Part shown: positions 48,310 through 57,739 of the stretch, piece after piece
How the letters are laid out: each line of letters starts with the position of its first letter
How positions within the stretch are numbered: position 1 is the first letter of the stretch
Source of the DNA: Hexactinellida sp. DTS-2022
Lineage: Eukaryota; Porifera; Hexactinellida
Direction: 5' to 3'
Assembly (NCBI GenBank): GCA_028753945.1
Contig: JAPNXP010000002.1
Location: 1,178,001-1,242,000 of the forward strand
DNA: 64,000 nt
Translations under genes and position numbers: made by a program
Notes under the pieces: model-generated
Seen by the model: the letters and a program-made list of their open reading frames with translations, nothing else
Told to the model about the DNA's origin: nothing
Databases searched by the model: none

Positions 48310-48646
48310 GTTGCGCCAACATTCCCACAGAAGTGTAAATACAAGATAACAAGTTGAATTTTATTCTATCGTATAGTTCATGAATAGATCTGTGATTTGT
48401 CGGGTTGTATAAGCTCTAACAAAGTTAGAAGTATTTTTTTTTATGTTTAAAAAAAAATCGGTCAAAAAAGCCCTCTTTTCTTCGATTTTCATGAAATTTC
48501 GTCACGATTAGGTCATAAAATGTGAAGAATGCATCGAAAAGCTTATACAACCCGACAAATCACAGAACTACTCATAAACTATACGAGAGAAAAGGATTTA
48601 ACATGATATCTGGTATATAAACCTCTGGGCGAATGTTGGCGCAAAC
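48310..48646. repeat. Foldback repeat
   Basis: TTGCGCCAACATTC near the left is matched by GAATGTTGGCGCAA near the right. Inner arms GATTTGTCGGGTTGTATAAGC and complement are also present (48398-48418 and 48540-48560). No TSD or gene was identified. Adjacent DNA (48161-48309 and 48647-49095) holds only G or C homopolymers and a second fragment of the ACTCTGTTCTGTGGAG motif. Confidence 0.55.
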
Positions 48647-49095
48647 TCAGTTTGTCCGTTTTGGTCATTTTTTGAAAAATTTGTCATAACTAGGGGTTAA
48701 TATTAATAAAAAAAGCAAAAATACCAAAAATTCTAGTTCTAGACCGATTTTCGAGATTTTTTTGTGGATCTATATACTACATATATAGAAGTAGTGTTTA
48801 ATAAAACTCTGTTCTGTGGAGGACCTACGGACCAAAAACTAACCAAGGCAGTAAGATTAGAACTGGGCCACTATACTATAAGTACATAGGCGCCAAGTTT
48901 GGGGTTTGGGGGGGGCCAGCCCCCCCCCAAATTGCTGATTGCCCCCCCATATTGCTTATTGGGGGGGTGCTGGGAGCAACACCCGGACCTGTCGGTCGAT
49001 TTTATTTTTATATGAAAGTGGTCCTTTTGATCGACCAAGGGATGATAGAAGGTGAGAATCACGTTTGTTACCCAATATATCCTGATTTTGTTTCT

Positions 49096-49625
49096 AAAGA
49101 AACAAATCTGGAAATATTTAGTAAAGATCCCAGTGCCCCCCCCCCAGAACCCCCCCAAGTGGCCCGCCCCAGACCCCCCAAGTGCCCCCCCCCATCTTTG
49201 ATTATATTTTCCAAAACTTGACGCCTATGCTATAGTATAGTCGGCACAGTAAAAATAATAATAAAGGCAGTGATTCCAATACTGGGCCACTATACTAAAG
49301 TATAGTCGGCACAGTAAAAAACCCCTCACAGACGGGATGGGAGTGTGCTCCTTCTGATTGCACTTCCCGATTTAAGAAACAAATCTGGAAATATTTAGTA
49401 AAGATCCCAGTGCCCCCCCCCCAGAACCCCCCCAAGTGGCTCGCCCCATCTTTGATTATATTTTCCAAAACTTGACGCCTATGCTATAGTATAGTCGGCA
49501 CAGTAAAAATAATAATAAAGGCAGTGATTCCAATACTGGGCCACTATACTAAAGTATAGTCGGCACAGTAAAAAACCCCTCACAGACGGGATGGGAGTGT
49601 GCTCCTTCTGATTGCACTTCCCGAT
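49096..49625. repeat. Tandem duplication (~280-bp unit, two copies) just upstream of EXTL3
   Basis: AAGAAACAAATCTGG begins the unit at 49096 and again at 49374. Both copies run through a C-rich tract, CCAAAACTTGACGCCTATGC, two ACTATACTAAAGTATAGTC-like palindromes and CACTTCCCGATTTAA. The copies are almost identical except for a C-rich indel. The second copy ends about 145 bp before the EXTL3 start codon, so it may overlap the promoter. Confidence 0.85.
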
Positions 49626-49769
49626 TTAACTAGAATTTCAATATTCAAATTACATTTCATTTAGTGTAATATAATTTAACCTTTTTGTAACCCATTATCT
49701 CACGATTAGTGAATTTCCTGGTTGAGAGACCTGCGTCTGTGCTTTAGATTACATTTGCATTAGAGCAGA

Positions 49770-52700
49770 ATGATACGCTACAACCTCCCCCTGATAGCCT
49801 GTGTCTCTGCGGCGTCCCTGCTGCTGCTGCTCTGCTGCTACCGACTGGCGGCTCGCACGCAGTCAGCTGTTGTCCAGCTGTATCCCCACGGAGCCCTGTC
49901 GGACAGGGAGCGGGAGCGGACCCAGATCCAGCAGCTGGAGAGCGTTAAGCTGTCCGTGCGCAACGAGCTGCGACTGCTGGAGAAGGAGCGACTGGAGGTG
50001 GCTAATGAGATCGTGTCAAAGAAATCTCACCTCATGAGGCTGGCTCAAGAGGTGAAGTCCACGCAGAAACAGCTGATTATTGACAGGGAGAACCTCAGAG
50101 TTATATCAATCAGTCGCCAGCAGGTGTCCGGCCTGGGGTCTGACACAGGGTCTCCGAGGGAGGGGTACGAGTCCGGAGCCAGTTCCCCCATCTACATCCT
50201 CGGGACTGCTTTGGAGGGGACAGCGGACAGGGGCAGGGAGGCCAGGACCGACTGTACTATGTCTGAGTGCTTCGACGCGAGTGCGTGCTCTGTGCTGTAC
50301 GAGCCAGCTGTGTATCTGTTGCGGGACCAGGTAACAATGGCAATCCTAACTGAGTCCTATATTAGGCAATGAGATAAAGTAGTTTTAGGCGCAATATCTA
50401 ACAAGGGCCGGATTAGTTATGGCTATTACAAATCCCCTTTTGAAATTAAATACGGTATAATTAGTAGACAGATCAGTTATATAAGGCTTGACAGGCCTAC
50501 ATATTTACTCCTACTGGTTTGAATAGAAAGCTAATAAACACGGTATGTATTATCTGTAGTCTGACAGTTTGTTGTCTCGAGTGGCAGATGCATTTACTCT
50601 GCACTCAGCTTACCAGGTGCTGGAGGAACCTGTCTCTGCCTGCTTCGTGATCTCGCTAACTCTCTCACAAGACATAGACTCGGTTGTTTCTTACCTCAAG
50701 ACTACTCATATATGGACAAACACGTCACATTCCATTCTCCTGGTTCAGTTGCTAACTACTGATACAGTGCAGCAGTCTTCCCTCCCAGCCTCTCTCCCCG
50801 CCCGAGTGCTGTTAGCGTCTCCTCTGGGGCAAGCCAGGCCCGGGTATGACGTCACCGTCCCGCCCGTCCTCTCCCAGGAGGACCTGCCGGACACCTGGAG
50901 CGAGCTGCCCTTGCTGATGCCGCTGCAGAGAAAGTTCCTACTCTACTTCTCAGGTGGGTACACTCTGATGCAGTACCGTGATAATAGCAGTCGCATTTTG
51001 CCGATATCTGCTTGCTATTAGGCAGACTTGCTATTAGAGGAACAGGATTAACATTAATCAAATGCTCACTTGTGGCCTGAAAATAACTTGCTATGGAACA
51101 ATATTCAAATATATATTGCTATTAGAGCAATTGCGATTTTACGAACACCGCTGTATTATTGACTGCAGGTTCCTACGAGGGCGGCACCCCTCCCTCTCTC
51201 CTGCTGCTGCTGGAACAGCTGGCCGCCAATCTGAAAGCGTCTGTCTCTATCCACCTCTCGTGCGTCTCTCCTGCCAGCACACGCCCTCTCAACAGCTCCT
51301 GGAGTCTGTGCGGAGACAGCCAGACCCGACTGAATAGGAACCGAGAGAGCGTATTCTCTCTCATTCCCTCGCAGGGAGAGAACTCCCCTCTGTCCCTGGT
51401 CCGGCTAGTGGAGGCGCTCTACGCCGGAGCGGTGCCCGTGCTCTGCGGCGATCAGCTGACTCTCCCCTACAGCGAGGCGCTGGACTGGGACAGAGCAGTG
51501 CTGACCGTGCCTAGCAGTCGGCTGCACGAGCTGCACTACCTCATCAGGTGTGACGTCATATGATAGCTAGTGTGTAGTTTACATTTCTCTGTCTGCAGAC
51601 AGGTTACAGACGATCAGCTGTTCTCGTACAAGCAGCAGGGCAGATTCATATGGCTGAGCTACTTCTCTTCGCCCTACCTCACCCTCCTGACCTCAGTCAC
51701 GCTCCTGTTTAGCCGTCTCTCTCTGCCCCCTCCCGCCGCGCCCTCCTACTCCCCCGAGCTGCTCCACCCCCTGCAGGAGCCGCCGCCCCCGCACGAGACG
51801 CCCTGGAAGTGGTACCCGCTGCTCTCTCAGCGCTCTCCTCTCTGGGACCATCCGCCCGGTAACTTGTTAGCAACAGCACTGTATGTAGACTTATTAGTAC
51901 TAATTTAATGCCACAAAAGCTTTTTTTCTCGTTGAAATGTGTGCTTGTTGAAGTTTTTGGGACATTGATTTTGGAGATGAACCCAGATTAGTTTGTATCT
52001 TTTCGATTAACGAATTTGAAGCATATCACAACAAATGCTCCTTAACAATCTACTCCTAGGTTCATACTTCTCTGTTAATCCCACTCCTTGGCAACACAAA
52101 CTGACAACAAGTATGCAGTACCAACAAGGGTTCCCTCCCTCCCTCTCGCCTCTCCCCCCACACGTGTCTCTGGCCTCTGGCATCACAGGGCCCGTGTTCG
52201 AGGACTTCCTCCTCGGCAACACTCCCGTGGAGCTATTCACTGTGCTGGTGCTCACGTACAGGAGACGGCAGCTGCTGCTGGAGCTATTGGAGGGACTGAG
52301 AGGAGTGCCGTTCCTGCACAAAGTTGTTGTCGTGTGGAATGATCCCGATGAGCTCGGAGACCTTACCGTGCCCGATATACTAGTGCCTATAGTGGTGAGC
52401 TACCGAGTATACATGTGTGTGTCTATATTTAGTATTTGGGAAGCACATTTATATCATAGAATTATGCACGTTAATTTATTGAGGTTGCGACGGAACATAT
52501 CAATGGTATAGTCAACTCATTTTCTTAGTTTTTTTGTGATACAGTCGAAATCGGGTTTTTTTGCCCCCCAAAATGCACGACAAAAGGAGGCAAAAAACCC
52601 AATAAGCAAAAAAACCCGATGGAAAACACATTAAGATATCACATTTTTGCACGACAAAAGGAGGCAAAAAAACCCAATAAGCAAAAAAACCCGTGGCAAA

Positions 52701-53717
52701 AAAACCCGATTTCGACTGTATTATAATCAGGTTGCTTATTTGAGTAAAATTATCAGTAACTAACCATTTGAAGAGGATTAATGTTTGAACTATTCCTGTA
52801 CAATACAAGTAGGTTACTATGAAGAACCACAAACCATTCGTTCTCACTTTATTCATACTTGTTTTTTTCCTATTATAATATTTTGGAAGTTAGTCTCAAT
52901 CTGTATAATAAATGGTGTTTCTACTCCTCTCTAACATTAATACAATTGGACAAACAAACAAACAAACAAACAAACAAACAAACAAACAAACACATAAACA
53001 AACACACAAACAAACACACAAACAAACACACAAACAAACAAACAAATAAACAAACAAACAAACAAACAATCAATCAATCAACAAACGAGTTTACATTTGC
53101 CTCCACAGATAGTGCGAGGTAATGGCAACAGCTTGAACAACAGATTTCTTCCGTTTGACCAGATTGAGACAGAGGCGGTGCTCTCTCTCGATGACGACAT
53201 GGCCCTGGGACAGGACGAGATACAATTTGCGTTTCGTGTTTGGAGAGAAAACAGAGATCGGTTGGTGGGGTTTCCCGGCCGCTTCCACATCTGGGACATA
53301 CACAACAACCTGTGGCTGTACAACTCTAACTATTCTTGCGAGCTATCCATGGTCCTGACCGGCGCTGCATTCCTGCACAAGTACTATCTGCACTTGTACT
53401 CGAGCTGGCTGCCCGCTAGCATCAGACGGACTGTGGACGAGTTCATGAACTGTGAGGACATTGCAATGAACTTTCTAATAGCTCACATCACAAGGAAGCC
53501 GCCCATCAAGGTTACGTCACGCTGGACATTTCGCTGCGAGCAGTGCACCTCTCTGTGGAACGACGAGAGTCACTTCTCAGAGAGACACAAGTGCATGAAC
53601 AAGTTTGTACACGAGTTCGGATATATGCCTCTCGTGTACACGCAGTACAGAGCTGACTCGGTTCTGTTTAAGAACAGACTGCCTTCTCGGCTACGCAAGT
53701 GCTACCAGAATATCTGA
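49770..53717 (+). CDS. EXTL3: Exostosin-like 3 (EXTL3) glycosyltransferase, six exons
   Basis: EXTL3 starts heparan sulfate chains on proteoglycan linkers in the Golgi. Exons are 49770-50330, 50560-50953, 51169-51547, 51599-51858, 52060-52394 and 53109-53717. All joins are GT-AG, and the parts sum to 2538 nt (845 aa plus stop) in one frame. A type II membrane anchor lies at residues about 7-25 and a coiled-coil stem at about 45-110. The middle is the exostosin (GT47) region, including [16 protein letters not shown]. The GT64 domain begins near residue 591 ([14 protein letters not shown]), with VVVWNDP, the DDD motif at 671-673 (LSLDDDMAL) and [16 protein letters not shown] near the end. It is somewhat shorter than human EXTL3. 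Intron 3 is only 51 bp. Coding sequence is much more GC-rich than its surroundings. A different EXT-family member is less likely given the coiled-coil stem. Confidence 0.93.
52542..52718. mobile_element. pogo-like MITE in EXTL3 intron 5
   Basis: The ends CAGTCGAAATCGGG and CCCGATTTCGACTG are flanked by TA. GGCAAAAAAACCC repeats occur inside. The 114-codon minus-strand frame here is a repeat artefact. Confidence 0.8.
52951..53090 (+). repeat. (ACAA)n microsatellite next to the EXTL3 exon 6 acceptor
   Basis: A long run of CAAA units with CACA variants ends about 20 bp before the acceptor (ag at 53107-53108). It may vary in length between individuals. The polypeptide rich in N, K, Q and T predicted from it is not real. 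Confidence 0.85.
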
Positions 53718-54075
53718 GGTGAGACAATATATATTGCAGCCCCTGCGCTTTCATTTAATGCATATTGATGTACATACTTGTTCAACTGGGAGAGGTGTTG
53801 TTTGAATCGAACTGTATATTTCCTTATTCACTTCATTGTTTCTATATGTCGCTTGTAAATATTTCAAAACACAGACTTATACTTATTAACATACGTTTGT
53901 ATTCAGAGCTAGATTTAAACGACAATCTGCACATAGACAGTTTGTACATGACAAACTATAGATTACAATTTACAGTAAACGGTATTCTTATTCATATAAA
54001 CACCAGGGAGTTTAAATTTGTTCGTATTTACCGGAATACGAAATTATTTGAGTCATTTGCATGTATTTCTTATTA
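53718..54075. other. 3' flank of EXTL3
   Basis: Probable 3' UTR. No certain polyadenylation signal was identified. The open frame at 53765-54076 has no domain. Confidence 0.4.
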
Positions 54076-54238
54076 GCGATTCCCAAACTTTTCAACCGTG
54101 GACCCCATATTACCATATAGCAAATTCCAAACATTATGTGGACCTGTCACGAAAAAATTGGTCCGGGCCAAAACTGGTCCGGCCGGACCAATTTTGGCCT
54201 GCCATAAATGGTCCTAGCTTGCTAAAATAGGTCCGGCC

Positions 54239-55014
54239 GTGACCTTCGTTATTTAAGGCCTTACTACTACTCCGAACCATTGATTACTTAAAGTCCATTG
54301 ATTATTAGGTTATTTATATTTATCTCCATAACTAGTAATGATAGACGTCATAAATGTACTATAACTATATTGGAACTTGGTATCAAGGTATACATAGCAT
54401 CTTTCAGAATTGTGCTATTTTACCATATGATGACGTAATCGCTATTTTGGGTGCCAAATATCGTGTTTTAATAACCTGCTTTTACCATAGTTAAACGCGT
54501 TACAAATGTTCAAGATTGGAACATGATGATACCCAGGACTAGTTAAAAGAAATATATTGAAATTATAAATGGAATGTTGACACATTCCTCGTTTGCCAGG
54601 GAAATGTATATTTCCTAAAATGAACCATAACTCAAAGACTATCAATTTTATGTCAACTGGTCGAGTTCTGATCTATCCGGAATAAGTAACTTCCTATTCA
54701 TTGATAATACATCATTTATGCTTAACTTCATTAACCTTTGAGATAATGAGATAATTAGCAAATACGATATTTGGCACCCAAAATAGCGATTACGTCATCA
54801 TATGGTGAAATAGCACAATTCTGAAAGATGCTATGTATACCTTGATACCAAGTTCCTATATAGTTATAGTACATTTATGACGTATATCATTACTAGTTAT
54901 GGAGATAAATATAAATAACCTAATAATCAATGGACTTTAAGTAATCCATGGTCCAGCAAATTCTACTCAGTAGTATAGTATGTCCTTATATAACGAAGGT
55001 CACGGTTCGGCCTA
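54239..55014. mobile_element. Foldback element related to the outer element of the 33-42 kb stack
   Basis: GCCGTGACCTTCGTTATTTAAGG and the complement CTTATATAACGAAGGTCACGG mark the ends. The arms include AAAGTCCATTGATTATTAGG, CCATAACTAGTAATGATAGACG and TTCAGAATTGTGCTATTT. The arm core matches 33210-33311, 34502-34690 and 38582-39310, providing an uninterrupted reference for those insertions. It is non-coding. Confidence 0.75.
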
Positions 55015-55350
55015 AACTTTTTGTTAGATCGCATTGCTAGATAGCACTAAAGTTGCTATAACAGACCTCCCACTAGTGCGAAATTGTATAGGACAATCAA
55101 TTATTAAATTGAAAATGTATCTTTTTCTAATTGTCTACTATGGTTCAGGGGAAAAAGGAGTCCCTTATAAGTTATAAGTATGAAGGCATGAATAATAGTG
55201 AAAATAATTGGTTTTGTAATTGTGATATATGGAGTTACGGTGTAAAGAATCAACTTTGTAATTGTTTATTGACTATTGTGAAAACATTTGCATCTCTATG
55301 TATTCTTGTGTTGATGAATGATAAAAAGCTCTATAATTATTGTCTTGGAA
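55015..55350. other. Short unrecognised stretch inside the 54-55.6 kb element
   Basis: AT-rich, with an open frame at 55131-55433 that runs into the adjacent repeat array. No domain was recognised and the region is probably not coding. Confidence 0.35.
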
Positions 55351-55731
55351 TGGCTGCCAAAACTTGTCCGGCGGGGACCACCTTTGGCGACCAAAACTGG
55401 TCCGGCCGGACCATTTATGGCGACCAAAACTAGTCCGACCGGACCATTTTTGGCGACCAAAACTAGTCCGACCGGACCATTTATGGCCAGCCAAAATTGG
55501 TCCCGGACCATTTTTGACCCGGACCAATTTTGGCGTGACAGACCCCCCCCCATTTTTGACATTAATACAAAATTTGAGATCTTGTGACCCTGCTGCGGTC
55601 TGTGGAACCCAGTTTGGGAACCACTGGACTAAAGGAATTAAACATTGTTCGTCTTTAGTCTTAATACAAACATTATTAATTTGTTATACTGAACTTTACA
55701 TTGGTACATTCTATTATAAGAAATTACTTAT

Positions 55732-55888
55732 ATAGAGCTGAGCTTTGTAGAGTTCAGTTTTTCACTATGTGTATTCATGCACTGAGAAAGGTCAGTTTTT
55801 TTCCAGAGTTTGAAATTGACCTTTAGAAAGTAAGCCTGGGCTTTTAGTATGGGAAAAAAATCTGAACTCTACAAAGCTCTATATAAGG
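55732..55888. repeat. Hairpin repeat with GCTTTGTAGAGTTCAG arms
   Basis: ATATAGAGCTGAGCTTTGTAG pairs with CTACAAAGCTCTATAT across about 110 bp. This may be a small MITE; the TSD is uncertain. The sequence from 55889 to 56048 shows nothing else. Confidence 0.5.
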
Positions 55889-56056
55889 ATTCCCCTATTA
55901 TAATTAGTATGAACACACGGAAATATAAAATACAATACCTAGTGTTTGAACCCCTTCAAATTATTTTTAATTCTAAGTGACACTTGTTAAATAATTTCGC
56001 ATCAGACAAACTCACTTTGACAGGCCCCTGGTGTTCTTATTAACGAGTATCTACTG

Positions 56057-56408
56057 CAGTGTTCCCTCTAATTTTCGGGGGACAGGACTTATGATGGGGG
56101 GGGGGGGGGGTCAGCATACTTGTTATTCCTAATTTACATTTGGAAGCTTTTCTCTTTTTCTATTGTAAATGCGGTTTCTATTCCCCTATCACTTTTAATT
56201 CGATCCGGACAAACAAACAAACACAGACATGACACACACAACAATATAACTTTATAATATAGATTTTGAGTAGAAGAGTAAGTCTATCAAATTAGTGGCC
56301 TTAATACACTCTAATTTTCGGGGATCCTTGATAAAACACGATTTCTTTTCGGGGCGTACGGAAAAAATATGATTTATCCACCCGAAAAAATCCTTAGAAG
56401 GAACACTG
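56057..56408. mobile_element. hAT-like MITE directly upstream of HAUS1
   Basis: The ends CAGTGTTCCCTCTAATTTTC and TTAGAAGGAACACTG are flanked by ATCTACTG (56049-56056) and GTCTACTG (56409-56416), seven of eight bases matching. It includes a run of G near 56098 and a fragment of the Helitron-like family at about 56115-56266. Its right end lies only 33 bases from the HAUS1 start codon. Confidence 0.75.
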
Positions 56409-56440
56409 GTCTACTGTATATGATTTATTATATAAGTTCT

Positions 56441-57256
56441 ATGGAGGAGTACATTGTGAATCACTGGCTGAGAGATGTGTACGGAGGAGATCTTCCTCCA
56501 TTCGAAGTGAATGAAGATACAATTTTAATTCTGAAACAAATATTCGATAAGAACAGGTCTAGCGAGGCTGGTTTGTCAATCGTGTTGGAAGAAATCAGAG
56601 AGAAGAGTGCTGAGTATCAGACTGAGACAGACCGACTCCGCCAGATACTTAACTCGTTGTACTTCTCTCCAGACAAACTCCCCGCTAGGCTCAATGAGCT
56701 CGTCGCGGCGCTCGCTAGCCTGGCTGTCATCCTGCGGTCTCGGGATCCGAGACTGCCCAGCCTGTCTCTGCTGCTGAGCCAGCACATGATCTCTGTTAAG
56801 GACGCAGGCCTGAGCGACGCCTTCCCTTCCGACCGCATCAACCTCTCGGTGCTGGATAGGACAGCTGCCGTGGACAGGGAGATTAGCGAGCTGAGAATTA
56901 AGACGGAGTCTGTGAGGGAGAGCTCGGCGCGAGAGAAGGAGACTCAGCCGAGGAAGCAGTCGGAAATGATATTCCTACAGAAGAAGAGACAGGAGTATGT
57001 GGACTCGAGAACGGAGCTGGAGCAGGAGCTAGCAGCGTCAGGATTCCGGGAAGAAGTCTCCCATTGTAACGTGTCTTCTTTCCGCAAAGAGATAAGCAAT
57101 ATGAACAGCCTTCTCTCGGAGCTACAGAAGAGAAAGCATCACTACAATGCCCTCCCTCTCAACACAACTCTAGCTAGGGTTAAACTGGAGGAAGCTAAGC
57201 TGGAACTGGAGAGACTCAACCAAGAAATAATGACTAAGCTAAACTTAGCTCATTGA
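56441..57256 (+). CDS. HAUS1: HAUS augmin-like complex subunit 1, single exon
   Basis: HAUS1 is a coiled-coil subunit of augmin, which recruits gamma-tubulin to spindle microtubules for branching nucleation. The frame opens at 56369, but its first 24 codons overlap a MITE end, so I take MEEYIVNHWLRDVYG at 56441 as the start. This gives 271 aa, close to the size of human HAUS1. Family features seen are the N-terminal VNHWLRDVYGGDLPPFEVN segment, EIREKSAEYQTETDRL, and the C-terminal LNTTLARVKLEEAKLELERL. Most of the protein is predicted coiled coil. There are no introns. The GC-rich codon use is like the neighbouring EXTL3 and myosin genes. It ends 483 bp before the myosin start codon on the same strand, leaving no sign of overlap or an operon. 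A 5' untranslated exon cannot be excluded. Confidence 0.88.
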   Translation: MEEYIVNHWLRDVYGGDLPPFEVNEDTILILKQIFDKNRSSEAGLSIVLEEIREKSAEYQTETDRLRQILNSLYFSPDKLPARLNELVAALASLAVILRSRDPRLPSLSLLLSQHMISVKDAGLSDAFPSDRINLSVLDRTAAVDREISELRIKTESVRESSAREKETQPRKQSEMIFLQKKRQEYVDSRTELEQELAASGFREEVSHCNVSSFRKEISNMNSLLSELQKRKHHYNALPLNTTLARVKLEEAKLELERLNQEIMTKLNLAH

Positions 57257-57739
57257 TAATCAGGTAATTATGATTTACTACTTATATCACCATCATTTCA
57301 TCCAGTTTGTACTTCCTGCTCATCTCATTTCCAAGCAATCTAGTTGAATGTAATGTCTCTTTAGCTAAAGTGATTAACTCGGTTAACTCTGCTAGCTATC
57401 ATCTGGAATTGAGTAAGTAGAAATTTGATTATTTACCGACAAATGTAGGTTTATACAAATCTAATTCTTTTAATGCTGTGTTATATCCCGTTCATAGACC
57501 GCTTACAGTAGTATTACAACTTAGTGTGTTATTGGGTACATTGGTAATCTCGTTAATGCTTACATCTGTAACCTGAAACTTACACAAATATTATCTCCCA
57601 GCTTTACCTAATAGTTATAAGTAAGAGCAGGTTCAACTGAATGGCTATCTTACTCAGTATACTGAAATTCGTTATCTGATTATTTAAACAAAAATCTAAA
57701 TCTAAATTGTAAATTTAATTCTTCAACATCTAATTCCAA
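57257..57739. other. Intergenic spacer between HAUS1 and MYO16
   Basis: AT-rich with no repeat or gene recognised. It should hold the HAUS1 3' end and possibly the myosin promoter or 5' UTR. Confidence 0.45.

Larger units (their letters stand above)
54076..55625. mobile_element. hAT-like element with GGTCCGGCC repeats, hosting a foldback element
   Basis: GCGATTCCCAAACTTTTC at the left and CCCAGTTTGGGAACCACTG at the right are inverted relatives of the 6838-6961 family. The subterminal arrays at 54150-54235 and 55360-55530 repeat GGTCCGGCCGGACCA with TTTTGGC spacing of about 36 bp. The overlapping open frames at 55273-55735 derive from this array. No TSD could be fixed. Confidence 0.55.

Noticed and set aside
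52859-53122. Open frame of N, T, K and Q repeats
   Set aside because: It is the (ACAA)n microsatellite in EXTL3 intron 5.
55296-55735. Overlapping open frames rich in GPVGLVLVA or PKLVRPDH repeats
   Set aside because: They are read in several frames from a ~36-bp GGTCCGGCC tandem array inside a hAT-like element.
56369-56440. N-terminal extension of HAUS1
   Set aside because: These 24 codons come largely from a hAT-like MITE end, and family resemblance starts at the downstream methionine.
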